This document shows, piece by piece, positions 33,658-45,635 of a DNA stretch of 64,000 nt. Position 1 is the stretch's first letter; each line of letters starts with the position of its first letter. Source of the DNA: Otatea glauca (taxonomy: Eukaryota; Streptophyta; Magnoliopsida; Poales; Poaceae); assembly GCA_036346275.1 (NCBI GenBank), contig CM070722.1, forward strand, positions 22,219,336 to 22,283,335, read 5' to 3'. Below the pieces are notes generated by a model, which was not told the DNA's origin, did not search any database, and saw only the letters and a program-made list of their open reading frames with translations. The position numbers were made by a program, and so were the translations under genes.

Positions 33658-36252
33658 GTTATGCTGTCTCGTGATCCAAGACTCTTGCCGCGTCAGATTC
33701 TCTTGCCGTAGCCAGTGCTTATGCTCGTCGATGTACGGGGACACTACAGCCATGTGTTGCAAAACCGTGAAATGAGCTTGACCATAGGAAGCTGGATCAG
33801 GCGTGATTGCTTTCCTTCCGATGGTCCCGATGCCCTGGAGTCTCCCCTCATGGCGAGATCGAGGCACACCTATTGGTTTGACCTGAGCCATGTAATCAAC
33901 GCAGAACTCTACGACTTCTTCGGTTGCATAACCTTCGACAATGCTACCCTCCGGCCGAGATCGATTCCGTACGTAGGACTTGTGAATTCCCATATACCTC
34001 TCGAATGGGTACATGCTACGTAGGAACACGGGCCCGCATATCTTTATCTCTATCACAAGGTGAACAACGAATGGACCATGATATCGAAAAACGACGGAGG
34101 GAAATACATCTCAAGATTACATAGAGTCATCACCACCTCAGCCTACAGTGCATCTAGTGCTTCGAGATCGATGACCTTCTGAGCAATTGTGTTAAAGAAA
34201 TAACACAGCCTCGTGATTGTCTCCCGGACCTTGACTGGCAAAATACTTCTAATTGCTACAGGGAGCATTTGTGTCATCAGCACATGACAAATGAGACTTC
34301 ATGCCAACTAATTTCAAATCTTGCATCAAAACAAGTCTCTTGATGTTAGAGGAGTAACCGCACGGAACTTTCACACCATGCAAGCACTGGCACAGTTCAG
34401 TTCTCTCGGCCTTAGACAAAGTGTAACAAGCAGGTTCGCAGTATGTTCGGCCTATATCTGTCTCTTTCGGTGCTAACTCAGGTCTTATGCCCATATTGAC
34501 CAAGTCAAGGCGTGCATTGATACTGTCCTTTGATTTGCTTTTAATATTCAATAAGAGACCAATCAAGCTATCACAGACATTCTTCTCCACGTGCATCACG
34601 TCGATGCAGTGCCGAACTTCTAGGTGCTCCCAATAAGGTAGGTCCCAAAATATTGATCTCTTCTTCCACGTCCTCTTCTCACGGGACATCGATTTACGCC
34701 CCTTTCCAAACGCAACATCCAAGTTCTTAACCATATCATGGATATCTATCCCACTTAAAGGCTTTGGAGCTAAACCGTCTTTGTTCGTTCCATCGAATTG
34801 TTTTTTCATTTTGCGGTATGGGTGATTCCTCCGAAGGAACCTACGGTGATGCATGTAAACAGTTTTATGTGAGTGATTCACCACCACACACTCGGTATTG
34901 TCTAAGCAAAGGAGTGCAGGCTTTGGTTCCTTTTGTACTACTGGCCCGATAGGTTACCAAGGGCGTGGTAATCATTTATGGTGCGTAACAAAAGGGTGCA
35001 AAGTGAAGTTCCCTCGCTTGTACGCATCCCATACCTGCACTCGGGAACCCATAGTGTTTTTAGATCTTCCACCAATGGTGCTAGGTACACATCAATATCG
35101 CTCCTGTGTTGTTTCGGTCCTTGGATAAGTCTGCATAACAAAATGTACTTGCGCTTCATACACAACCAAGGAGGAAGGTTGTAGATACAGAGATTCACGG
35201 GCCAAGTGCTATCTTAGGCTACTCATGTTACCGAAAGGATTCATTCCATCCGTACTCAATCCAAACCTTATATTCCTCGGATCCTCATCAATTCTTGAAA
35301 CATCCTATCGATGTTTCTCCATTGATGGAATCAGCAGGTGCCTTAGCATTCCATCATTCTTACGCTCCTCCGAGTGCCAACGCATAGCTTTTGCCTCATT
35401 TGGGTTCGCAAACAAACGCTTCAAACGAGGAATTATAGGCAGATACCATGCCACCTTAGCAGGAGGTCCTTTCATCACCTGGATGCCCTCACTTTCATCA
35501 TTCGAATGACTCTTACGCTTTTACCGGGATGCGTGCACACAGGACACATGTGCAAGTTCGCGTACTCTTGGCGGTACAGGATACAGTCGTTCGGACATGC
35601 ATGTATTCTTTCTACATCCATTCCCAAGGGACAAAGAACCTTCTTAGCTTGGTAGGTGGTTGTCGGCAACTCGTTTCCCTCAGGAAGCATGTCCGCCAAT
35701 AAACGTAACAGCGCTGTGAAACTAATATCGGACCAACCGTTGCTTGCTTTCAATTTCAGCAGTTCAAGCACGGATGACAACCTTGTGTATTTCGACTTGC
35801 AGCCTGGGAACAAAGGTTTCTTCGAGTCCTCCATCAAGCCCCAGAATTTACCATATTCTATATCATCACGGTTCCCTTCTACATCGCGCAGCATCTGATT
35901 CAGATTATCTCCCTGCAACCTATCCTCATCGGAACCAAAATCGATATGACCATCCGACATATCATTGACTTCGTCGACTATGTTAGTACCTGCTTCCTGT
36001 ATCTCCTGCTCTTTACCGTGACTGGTCCAACATGTATACACCGTTTTGAAACCCCTCATAATCAAGTGTGCTTCGATCTGCGCAAAGTTTCGAAACATCT
36101 TCAGATTCTCACAGTCAATGCACGGACAAGACATAAACTGCCCCCCCCCCCTTATTAAACATATCCTCTTCTGCAGCTCTTCCAAAAGCGGAGACGCCAT
36201 TAATGTACTCGGCACTCACACGGTTCTTAGTGTACATCCATCTTCGGTCCAT

Positions 36253-36555
36253 CTACGCCAAGCATATAGCATTAATTAGTGTTAATGCAATTAAAACCCA
36301 TTACTACCCTTACATAGAAAGAACACATGAATCTACAAGCTAAATCTAAAAAATCATCAAATTCTATCCTTACCAAGCAAGATCTTGTATATACTGCAAT
36401 TAGACACCGTTACTAACCTTAGATCACCAAAATCAAATGGATCCTCAATCACCCTTCAAAATCAACGGTCTTCTTTTACCAAATCGCCTCACAGCCGCAG
36501 CCAAATGAAAATAGATCCCGAAACCCTAAAATGGACAAAGTGGCTCGAGCCTCTG
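36253..36555 (-). other. 5' leader of the CACTA-1 transposase gene
   Basis: Non-coding stretch between the TATA box at 36556 and the ATG at 36252. It includes GCCACTTTG and AGGGTTTCGG just after the TATA box, both also present in CACTA-2 at 63328-63350. A probable intron near the ATG cannot be placed with certainty. Confidence 0.5.
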
Positions 36556-36564
36556 TATTTTATA
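36556..36564 (-). promoter_or_regulatory. TATA box for the CACTA-1 transposase gene
   Basis: TATAAAATA on the minus strand directly inside the right motif array; identical in CACTA-2 at 63309-63317. Adjacent motif copies suggest the promoter is controlled by the element's own binding protein, as known for TNPA in En/Spm. Confidence 0.6.
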
Positions 36565-36574
36565 TTGCTGATAG

Positions 36575-36905
36575 AAATCTCAGACGGTTTTATAAAAAAA
36601 CTGTCAATGATAAACATAGCATTCCAGACGGTTTTATCATAAAACCGTCTGTGATATATCACAAACTGTTTTATTACAAAACTGTCTGGGATAATACGTG
36701 ATATTACGGACGATTTTATAAAATAACCGTCTGTGATATCTTCACAGACGGTTTTTAACTAAAACCGTCTGTGATATTGATGTATTTCACTGACGGTTTT
36801 TGTAGAGTACCGTCTGTGATAATGTCACAGACGGTTTCAATATAAAACCGTCAGTGATATTATTCGTCATAGACGGTTTTGAGGAACCGTCTGTAATGAG
36901 GCGTC
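36575..36905. repeat. CACTA-1 right subterminal repeat array
   Basis: Inverted pairs of CACAGACGGTTTT and AAAACCGTCTGTG over about 330 bp next to the terminal repeat. The first 130 bases from the tip are nearly the same as the CACTA-2 end at 62992-63120. Confidence 0.92.
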
Positions 36906-36909
36906 TAAT

Positions 36910-36930
36910 ATAAGCCTTTCTGTAGTAGTG
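36910..36930 (-). repeat. CACTA-1 right terminal inverted repeat
   Basis: Minus strand CACTACTACAGAAAGGCTTAT; one mismatch to the left end. Followed by the target duplicate TTC at 36931-36933. Confidence 0.95.
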
Positions 36931-36933
36931 TTC

Positions 36934-37745
36934 CTTCACGCCAACAAAAGCATTTTCGCTTGGGAACTAGCAGACATGCCAGGAGTCTCGAGGGAGGTGA
37001 TCGAGCACATGTTGTAAATAAGGCCTGGCTGCCGACCTGTACGCCAGAAGCTGCACCGCTTCTTTCCCGAAAAGATGATGATAATAAAGGAACATCTTGA
37101 CAAGCTCCTAAAGGCTGGCTTCATTCGTGATATAGACTACTCCGAATGGCTAGCTAACCCAGTTATTGTGCAGAAGAAAGGTGGGAAGTGGAGGATGTGA
37201 GTTGACCATACGGGCCTAAACTCGGCTTGCCCAAAGGATAATTTCCCTCTTCCGCGCATAGACCAGATCGTCGATTCCACTGCCAACGCCAAGATGCTGA
37301 GCTTTGACGATGCCTACTTTGGCTACCATCAAATCAAGCTCGCGGTTAACGACGAAGACAAGACGACCTTCATCACGCCGTTTGGAACGTTCTGCTACAC
37401 AACCATGTCGTTCGGTCTGTGCAATGCGGGCGCAACGTTTCAGTGACTGATGTTCAAAACTTTCGACCCTCAAATCAGCCGCAACCTCGAGGTCTACGTC
37501 GACGACATCATCGTCAAGAGCTCTTCTGAACACGACCACATCAATGACCTCACCGAGACCTTTGCCAACCTGAACAAGCACGGCCTCAAACTCAACCCGA
37601 GAAGTGCGTGTTTGGCGTGACCTCGAGCAAAGTGCTTGCCTACATGATCGGGGGCTCGGGGTCAACCCAAACCCAGAGAAAATCGAGGTAATCGAGAAGA
37701 TGGCTCCTCCGACATCAACAAGACAGGTCCAGTGACTCACTGGCC
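36934..37745 (+). pseudogene. pol: Tat-type reverse transcriptase (stops present)
   Basis: After the CACTA-1 insertion the polyprotein resumes with HANKSIFAWELADMPGVSRE, then RPVRQKLHRFFPEKMMIIKE, LLKAGFIRDIDYSEWLANPV and VIVQKKGGKWRM. A TGA follows at about 37198. RT continues with DNFPLPRIDQIVDSTANAK, YHQIKLAVNDEDKTTFITP and the catalytic box YVDDIIVKS at 37495-37521 with both aspartates intact. Further stops at about 37015 and 37444 and frame changes near 37600-37740 break the gene. Confidence 0.88.
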
Positions 37746-37747
37746 GC

Positions 37748-38270
37748 ATGGCCGCTCTCAGTCGTTTCATTTCAAGGCTTGGTGAGCGCGGATTACCATT
37801 CTTCAAGATGTTGCGCAAGCACGAGGGCTTCAAATGGACACTCGAAGCTCAACGATCCTTTGATGAACTAAAAGCGTACCTTTCGAGCCCACCGCTACTC
37901 ACGACCCCGCGACAGGAAGACACGCTGTTGCTTTACCTCGCAGTCACTACCCAGGCTGTCAGTGCCATCCTGGTGGCCGAGCGCGATGGTCGGCAGTGTC
38001 CAATCTACTACGTTAGTGAGGTACTTCATGGACCAAAGGAGCACTACCCCGAGGTCCAGAAGCTGCTCTATGCCCTCTTCATGGCTTCGCGTAAACTCTG
38101 GCACTACTTCCAAATGCACACAGTGGTTATCCCGAGCGGATTCCCGCTCGGTGAGATCCTAAGGAACCCAGAAGCCGGAGGTCGCATCGCCAAGTGGGCC
38201 ATGGAGCTGGTAGAATTCGACATATAGTTTGTAGCACGCAATGCAATTAAGTCGCAAGCGCTCGCCGACT
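37748..38270 (+). pseudogene. pol: Tat-type first (gypsy) RNase H domain
   Basis: Open from 37748 to 38227: the connection AALSRFISRLGERGLPFFKM and FKWTLEAQRSFDELKAYLSS, then LLLYLAVTTQAVSAILV. The position normally holding the first catalytic Asp is Ala. In Tat-lineage elements this first RNase H is often degenerate and is followed by a second one, as here. A TAG at 38225-38227 and then FVARNAIKSQALADFVVEQ lead into the second domain. Confidence 0.8.
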
Positions 38271-38272
38271 TC

Positions 38273-38860
38273 GTGGTCGAGCAAACATCGCAGCCGACTC
38301 CCGAGCCTGAGGTCGAGAAAGAGAAGCCCTGGAGGATGTACTTCAATGGCTCCAGGTCGTTCGAGCGCTCAGGGGCTGGTATCCTCATCATCACACCCTG
38401 GGGAGACAAACTGAGGTATGTGATCCGCTTCGGTTTTCCCGCAACAAATAACATGGTAGAGTATGAGGCCCTTTTGGCGGGTCTCCGAGCCTAAAAGTCA
38501 CTGGGCATGCGCCAACTGGTCATCAAGGATGACTCCCAACTCGTCGTCAACTAGTACAACAAAGACTACCAGTGCTCGGAGGGATCGATGGCCAGATACC
38601 TTGCCGAGGTGCGCAAGATGGAGAAGTAGTTCCGACACTTGGAAATCAAGCACGTGCCCAGGAAGGATAACTCTAGCGCCGACCTCCTATCCAAGCTCAG
38701 GTTGTCTTGTGGAGAGATTCCATCAGATGTCATCCTCGAGACCTTGGCTGCAACCTCCGTCACCGACCAAGAAGATTTGGTCACCCTCCTCGAGAGTGTT
38801 CCCTCATGGATGGAGCCGATTACCATGTCCCTCAACCGGGGCGAGCTCCCGGACGTCCCG
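38273..38860 (+). pseudogene. pol: Tat-type second (archaeal-like) RNase H domain
   Basis: WRMYFNGSRSFERSGAGILI is the start of the domain. The usual first acidic residue in Y-x-D-G-S is Asn (codon AAT at 38345-38347). NNMVEYEALLAGLRA keeps the Glu and is followed by a stop, then QLVIKDDSQLVVN holds the next Asp. EIKHVPRKDNSSADLLSKL (about 38640) closes the domain. Extra RNase H domains of this type are a known mark of the Tat lineage. Stops at about 38492, 38552 and 38627. Confidence 0.8.
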
Positions 38861-38862
38861 GC

Positions 38863-40030
38863 CTATAGGAGCAGAATCAGGTGCCGAGCGAGCTCATACA
38901 AGCTCGTTAACGGCAACTCTATCACCAGGGCACTCTGGGTGTTCTTTCGAAGTGTGTTAACCCAGAGGAAGGTAAGTACCTGCTCAATGATATCCATTCG
39001 GGTTTCTACGGTGTGCATTCCTCTTTCAGGACCATGGTCAGCAAGGCGTTTCGCATGGGATTTTATTGGCCAACAGCGCTGCAGGACACTCAAGACATCG
39101 TCCGCACCTGCCGAGCTTGCCAATTTCATGCCCGAAAATCACACCAGTCGTCCTACGCCCTCTAGACCATACCACTCGCCTGGCCATTCTCAACCTGGGG
39201 CCTTGACATCCTCGGTCCTTTCCCTCAGGTGGTCGGGGGGAAGAAATTCCTATTTGTTGCCATCGACACCTTCACCAAGTGTGTCGAAGCTGAACCAGTC
39301 TCGGCCATCACCACCCGAGCCGCTGTAAAGTTTTTTCACTCGCTCGTGGTCCTAAGGTACGGAGTCCCATGCAGGATCACCACCGATAACGGCTCGCAGT
39401 TCACCAGCGAGCTATTCTAAGAATATTGCGAAGACATGGGCACCAGGGTCTACTACGCCTCGGTGACTCACCCACAGAACAACGGAGTGGTCGAGCGCGC
39501 CAACGGACAGATTGTTTAGGATGTTAAGAGGTGAGTCTTCGATGAGCTCGAACAATACGGCCGGACCTGGGTGGATGAGCTTCCCACCGTCCTCTGGTCC
39601 ATTCGCACCACATTCAGCCAAGCGACGGGGGCTACCCCTTTCTACCTCGTGTTCAATGTTGAAGCCGTCCTACCTACTGAGGTCACGTTGGGCACCTCTA
39701 GGGTCAGCTTGGTCGACCAAGTCGACTTCGAGCAAGAAAGGTCTCTCGACCTTGCCCTAGCGGAAGAAGTAATGAGCCGTGCACTGCTACGATCGCCGCA
39801 CTACCTGCAAGCGCTTCGTAGGTATGTGTCTCGATCGGTTTGACCTAGGGAGCTACAAGTTGGGGATCTGGCCCTAAGACGAATTCAGGGCTCGACCAAC
39901 ACCAACAAGTTGTCCCCAAAGTGGGAGGGCCCCTACAGCGTCATTTCAGTAGATCGCACGGGAGCTTACCAGCTGGCGATGTCCAATGGCAGAGAGCTCA
40001 CAAACTCGTGGAACATCGACCAGCTCTGAA
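38863..40030 (+). pseudogene. pol: Tat-type integrase
   Basis: A weak zinc-binding segment ends in RTCRACQFHARKSH (about 39105). The catalytic core keeps all three acidic residues: VAIDTFTKCVE (Asp at 39265), RITTDNGSQFTSELF (Asp at 39385) and VVERANGQIV (Glu at 39493), with 35 residues between the second Asp and the Glu. The C-terminal part is WSIRTTFSQATGATPFYLVF (about 39595) and NKLSPKWEGPYSVISVDRTG (about 39910). Stops occur at 39418, 39518, 39530 and 39841. Integrase would insert the element cDNA into the genome. Confidence 0.88.
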
Positions 40031-40639
40031 AATTTTATGTGTAACACTCTTACCTTAATTCGCAATAAAAGTTCTTCTTTATTATCCATGATTGTGCCTA
40101 CTTTACATTTCCTTGCACCCTTTGTGCCTCGACCTGAGCGTCGCGATCTCGAGGTACACCAGCAGGGGCCAAGCAGTAGTAAGCCAATTCTTATCGCATC
40201 ACGGCTCCCCCTGTAGCAGGACTTGGACCAGAGACCGCGCTCGGCTTCGAGCAAACATGTATGCTTTGTGCAAAGGTCGGGCCTGAGTGCAGCCAAGCCC
40301 GACCTGAGCACATTAAGATCCTTTGTACGCTCAAGTTCGCCTTTTAAGTTTTCCCGAGCTCGACCTTCCTCGCACAGGGGGCACAACTATTGTTACTAAA
40401 TGACTTCGCCTCAAGTCTTTTACAGGCCTCCTAATAGGTCGGAGATGTTAAACAACCCATCATGATGTTGCTCGACCTTGACTGCCATGACTTATTTCTC
40501 CCAAAAATTGAGCCCAAGGCTGGCGTTGCTTGGCCTAGACCACAGCGGGGCTAGACAAGGGAGTACTGCGCTACCTTTTTTCTTGATCAAAAAAAGCTTT
40601 CTATACTTTTTATTGACTAACTTATATTTACAAGGAGGT
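40031..40639. other. Tat-type element: non-coding region after integrase
   Basis: About 600 bp between the integrase stop and the C-terminal end of the antisense ORF. A poly-pyrimidine stretch and scattered CTCGACC phrases occur, but I see no supported gene here. Confidence 0.5.
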
Positions 40640-42899
40640 GCTGACATTTTGTCCCTCGGCCTATTTCCTGTTTACAGGTCCTCCATGTCGTGGGCAAGCT
40701 TCTCCTGCTCGAGCTCAACAATCTTCACCCTCAACGCTGAGAGATCATCCTGAAGGCGGTGCGCCTTGGCTGCGGAGCTGGCGGCAAGACTGCGCTCATC
40801 CTGGAGTTGGGCCAGGGTGCTTTGTCCGTCCTGGACGCCCGCCCCAGCTTCTCCTCGAGCTCGGCGACCTTCGTCTCGAGCTCAACGAAAGCCTTCGCTG
40901 GAGCGATGGCCTGCTCCGCGACCTACTTCCGCAGCTCCTCCACCTCTGCGCGTGCGGCTTCAAGGGCCCCTACCACTTTTGCGAGCTCGGCCTCGAGGGT
41001 CTTGGCCGCCCTCGTGCGCTCGGCTTCAAGGGCCTCGACAGCCTTCTCACGTTCGATGGCAGTGACATGGGCAAGCTCGGTGGCGTGGGCCGCAGTCCTC
41101 TGCTCCGTCTCCTCCTGCTCGACTAGCAGGGTCTCTTTGAGCTGGGCGATGTGGGCCCCCCACTCTGACACCACATCGAGGACCACCTTTAGCTCGGCGG
41201 TGTGCCCATACAAACTTTGGAGCCCCTGAGCGATTAGGCTCACTACCTACAAAAACCAAGAGAAGTCATGCGACAATTAAAAAGACGGATGATTACGAGC
41301 TTACTCACGTGACTGAGCTGGCCCTTGAACTCCGACGAAGAGACCCGATGGCCCTGTCACCTGGTCCAGTCGTCTCCAGCTCGTTGCAGCCCCTTGCCAA
41401 GGACGAGGCAGCTACATTGGCTCCCACCGGCGTGGACTCGGTCCCGCCTGTCGAAGCCTCGACCCGAACCACCTCGGCCGGCCCAGACCTTAGCTCGGTC
41501 GTAGAGACTAAGATCCCAGGGAAGAGCAGCGAAAAAGTTAAATTTTGGAAAAACATTACAACTCAAGGGGACGAGAAATGCTATCCTACCTGGCTAATCC
41601 GCGGGAACCTCCAAAACAATCGCAGCGGTCGATGCCTCGACCGCGCTCTCAGAAGCCTAGGCCTCACTGGTCGTAGCGGCTCCGACCTCGGGCTCGTCCC
41701 CGTTGGCCCTGACTTCGACGGCTGAGGCACCATCGGCTCCACCTCCCGCAGCGACCTGGGCCTGTCACGAGCGAGGGCGGCGGACCAGGAGAAGGTCGTC
41801 CTCATCCTCAGACTCACCCTAGACAATGACCATGATCAATGGTCATCGGCGACCAGACGCAACCACCGCCGCACCTCGGGTGTTACAGTGCTCAAAGCGA
41901 TCGAGACGCTCCCGATGCCGCGATGAGCATGAGCAAGCACTCGAGGTCTGCGGTGGGGAAAATTGCTAAGCAAAGGAAGGAAGGGAACCTACGCTACAAC
42001 CTAATGGAGATAAAATATCGCACATCCTGGATCACGAGCGGACGCTGGGGATCTTGTGCCCCGCCTCCGCCACGTCGGCAGGGGCGTCCCCTCTTCGGGC
42101 GCCCTGCGATGGCGACCTTGCAACCCGCGGGGGCTCCGAGCTCCCCCCGGCGGCTGTACCAGCACCCAGCGATGGGGGCTTCGGTGCCGCCCCTGAGTCT
42201 GAGGTCCTTGCGGTGGTAATTGCCTTTTGTTGCTGTTAGAGATGAGGGGAGGTCAGGGACGGTAACAACGGGGAGATCGAGCTCGAGCATTACTGGGCTC
42301 AATCGAGATGACCTACCACGGTACGGCCGCCCCACTCGATGTGCTATTTCTTTGGGGCGCTGGTCCCCGGGGCATCTGGGGCCAGCCTCTTGCCCGCTTT
42401 CTTGCTCTTGTTCGCTCCAGGCAGCAACAGCATCCGCCTCACCATGTCCAAGAGCTCCTCATGCTCCTACAATTATGAGCAAAGGTTAGTACGAGCTTGA
42501 GCATTTCCGAACTCGGCCTTGGCACGAGATGAGTTACCTCGCTGCTCCGCCTCAACACGTTCTTGGGGACGGGGTCGTCTGTAGTGTAGTTGAATGCCAC
42601 CTTCCTGAACATCTCGATCATCCTCGCCACTATCCAGGACTCCAGTGGGGCTGCTGGAGAAAATGGGGCTATCAATAAGAGCTCAGTTGAACTCGAGGGT
42701 TCCCTAGCTCGAAGGTACTTACCGTTTGGACCTTCTCGGGTGAGGTCGTCTCTCCCCTTAATCTTGTAGAACGGGTGCACCCTCTTCCACAGGGGGAACA
42801 CCCAGTTCTGCAAGAAGTCATAGGCGATGGCCTGGTCGGTGAGACCACGCGTCGAGTAGATGTGGATGGCTACGGCGGTATCCTAGTTTGTCGCCAAGT
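40640..42899 (-). pseudogene. Tat-type antisense ORF, C-terminal part (coiled coil)
   Basis: The minus strand reads, in broken frames, QNWVFPLWKRVHPFYKIKGR (about 42740-42810), low-complexity acidic and proline-rich stretches, then a clear coiled coil open from 41243 to 40923: LLVEQEETEQRTAAHATELA followed by EREKAVEALEAERTRAAKTL and EAARAEVEELRK. It ends near 40640. Such an ORF, opposite to gag-pol and lying between integrase and the 3' LTR, is known in Tat-type elements of grasses. Its N-terminal half lies beyond Tekay-2 at 59950-60493. Function unknown. Confidence 0.65.
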
Positions 42900-44869
42900 T
42901 GTGAGAACCGCCCAAATTGCACTTGGTTTAATCGAGCGGATGGCTGCCCATCTAGATGAGAGCTAAGATACGCTCACACAAGAGCAGGGCACATGTTAAT
43001 TCACATCTATATGACAAACAATGCAGCCACAATCTCAATTAAAACAAAAGCAACTCCGGTAGTCCCCGGTATGTGTCTCAAGATTATGCCCAAGATCAAC
43101 ACACATACCGTTGCACGACATCTCTATCATCACACAATACATAGAGAGTGCAAGTTTTAACGTGAATTACAAGTCTCATACATCGAGTGAACCATATATG
43201 AAATTAAACTTGAGGAGCATACAAAGACAAGTCTATATGCTCTCGAATCAAAAATCACTAGCTAGAAACTTCAACAACAAACACATGAGTACGAAGGTAC
43301 TCGCAAGTATTGCACAGACCTAGAGTACAAGGATAATGCATATGGTTGTAGCAAGGACATGAAAAGCCACAAGTTAAGTAGTATTTACGAAAAAGCATAA
43401 CTTAACAACTAGAGAGTAATATGTAATCAACCTTAGTCCTATTTGACTTCTATGGACAGCTAGCACATACCCAAACATCCCTCATGAGATCATCATGTTT
43501 CACCTTCCAAGCTCACCATAAAACAACACGTGACACTACGATGATGTCCAATGAACAGTAAGCTTTGCCATAACCAAGAGAGCGGCTATCCGAATAGTTC
43601 GTAAACCCTGCTGGCGGTACATCTTTACCCACATGACACGAGATCACCGGCCATACTACACGTCGGTAGCAAGTGATGATTCACATGACAACCATTTGCA
43701 TACTCACCCCAAACATTTGTACTCGTGTCTAATGTGCGAAGATGACTAAGTCCACAGGGGACACCCCTAGGCACCTCACCCACACACCAAACCGACAAGT
43801 CAAATCATCCGGGTAACTTATAGTACTTAGATCATCCATCCCATATATGGATATGTGGTTAGTACGGAAAGTGTTTAAGATAACGGCACCAACGATCAGT
43901 CCTTAATCGACTCAAGTGGGCCTATGGCATCCGAGACTCCATTCTCGAATAACCCTAACTACCTGCCCAAGTCTCGCACTTTCACTTTTTAAACAAGTCC
44001 TTCAAATTATCATGAATGAACTCACATTCTTTCCAATTACCATGTTTCAAACCCATACCATCCCGCGATAACTACCAATTGCTACAAAGAAAAGACCATC
44101 ACAATTCCCGGATTCCATACCAAGACCTAGAGCATGGCTAAGCATCTAACGCGACCATTAGCATAAGACAAACTACCCATACTAAGAGTTATCAAGGTGT
44201 GTGGTCAACAATATCAGGGAAGGGGAAATACAACAATTAGGAGCTATTCGTGACATAGATATATAACATAAAAATCCACATGCATAATATCATAATATAA
44301 GTCACATTGATCCAAAATATAGGAGAAATATGCTCGATGCTTACCTTGTGTAGCAGCTGGTTCTTCCTCAAAGTTCTCTTCACTCAGGGTCACCGGGTCA
44401 ACCTCGTTGCTCTCCGGTACGTCGGGCCCTAAATGAATGCAATGATGCAAAATTAGAATGATGCCATTGATGTAAATGTGCATGTATGAGCATGAGAAAT
44501 GATCGAGATGAACTTCAAGAAGTTACATACAAAGTTCAGAAATAAAGGAGTTTATCGGAGTTCATTTATTTGGAAAAACATCATTCAATTGAGTTATACA
44601 CAATTATTAACTTGCTGAAAATTACGCTTTAAGAAGCGTGCTACTCAAACCCCAAATCAAAAGAACGAACACTTAATAAAAGGGAAACAATATTTTACAT
44701 ATAAATGATCATTAGGGCTTAAAATGGCCTAACTCAAAATTGTTCAAAATGATATCATTTCTGTACAGCAAGCAAGGATAAAAATTCTAAGGTTATAAGA
44801 TTTGGTTTCGTTGAGTTTGAGGTTCGTTTGCGAAAGTTACGGCCATTTGAACATTTTGCCGATTGCATG

Positions 44870-45620
44870 TGATGAGACCATGCCGGCCCAGCAAGCCATG
44901 CTTCTATCTCAAGCCAAGACAAGGGCCCAACAACTTCTGATGCTCCAAGCCCACCCCAAGATCCAGCCCAATTCGTTCACGAGTCCAGTTCGGCTCCAAG
45001 GAGTAGTACAACTAAAAATGACCATATCTAGATCATACGAAGTTCAATTGAGGCATTCTTGGACTCTACAGAGAAGCCCACGACGAGAGCCTTCCAACAG
45101 AAGTGGTTTCACATCAAAACCCCTTCTGTATCAACAAGAATTGTCAAATCAATATGATGAACAGAATCTGCCAGGTGCCGCGCCACCTCCACTTGGGCCC
45201 AAAGGCCTTGTACAACCTAGGGTTGCACGGCCACCCCCTTGGCCGCCTCCCTTGCCCTCTTCCTCATATATATTCAGTAACCGTCGCTAGAATAAATGGG
45301 TTATGCTTAGATTACAACTAGACAATTTGTCAGTTTTTCGCCGTTCATCAGTTTGTGGAACCCCAACTTGTGTGCTTAATATTATTCGCAATTTCAGATT
45401 GCATCTTCTACGTTCTTACTTGTGTACTCGATTCGCATGCAGGGATAAGCCTTCTTGGCGAGGTCAACCGTGTTTGTGCGTGGTTGATAACCAAAGTAGC
45501 CATGGTGTAGCGATTGCAGGGTTCCAATCAGTTCTGATTGGAAGTCGGATCGTCAACGTCGATTTCTCCACTAATCGACTTACTACTACCTGTCGGAAGA
45601 TCGGGCCACCATTCCCATCA
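44870..45620 (+). repeat. Gag-only element 5' LTR
   Basis: 751 bp, same length as the 3' LTR with scattered substitutions. Contains a TATATATT site at 45267-45274 and ends ATTCCCATCA just before the primer site. Confidence 0.95.
45267..45274 (+). promoter_or_regulatory. Candidate TATA box, gag-only element 5' LTR
   Basis: CATATATATTCAGTAAC, conserved at 48783-48790 in the 3' LTR and placed about 350 bp before the LTR end. Confidence 0.5.
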
Positions 45621-45622
45621 AG

Positions 45623-45635
45623 TGGTATCAGAGCC
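45623..45635 (+). other. Gag-only element primer binding site
   Basis: TGGTATCAGAGCC two bases after the 5' LTR; complementary to initiator tRNA-Met. Confidence 0.95.

Larger units (their letters stand above)
22373..36252 (-). pseudogene. CACTA TNP2-type transposase, split by a copia insertion
   Basis: The ATG is 36250-36252 (MDRRWMYTKNRVSAEYINGV), the transposase-associated domain, followed after a G-run frameshift by QFMSCPCIDCENLKMF. Next comes Transposase_21 (PF02992): KKVLCPLGMDVERIHACPND (about 35600), RFGLSTDGMNPFGNMS with a likely catalytic Asp at 35248-35250, NLPPWLCMKRKYILL and DVYLAPLVEDLKTLW (about 35000-35190), then PYWEHLEVRHCIDVMHVEKN (about 34600). A DUF4218-like part (FLRSMYPFERYMGIHKSYVR) runs to 33663. 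After the copia element the DUF4216-like end resumes with LQFNRWLKERPITGT, YYGFIEEIWELDY and AYVGYQDEPFVLANQAVQVF, stop at 22373-22375. In-frame stops near 35310 and 35215, the G-run slip and the insertion make it non-functional. Confidence 0.92.
17298..36930 (-). mobile_element. CACTA-1: En/Spm-type DNA transposon (19.6 kb including a nested copia)
   Basis: The ends are CACTACTACAGAAAAGCTTAT (left) and its near-perfect inverse (right), flanked by the 3-bp duplication TTC (17295-17297 and 36931-36933). Just inside both ends lie dense arrays of the motif ATCACAGACGGTTT in both orientations. Both genes are on the minus strand: a TNP2-type transposase next to the right end and a TNP1-like gene with a Ulp1-type protease towards the left end. 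Removing the copia element leaves about 9 kb, a normal size for an autonomous plant CACTA. It splits the Tat element between protease and RT. The transposase gene carries stops and a frameshift, so this copy is not autonomous now. Confidence 0.95.

Noticed and set aside
37216..37833. 205-codon minus-strand ORF over the Tat RT
   Set aside because: The plus strand carries the YVDD box and other RT motifs; a shadow ORF.
40638..41229. Plus-strand serine- and arginine-rich ORFs
   Set aside because: Complement of the antisense coiled-coil ORF; biased composition keeps them open.
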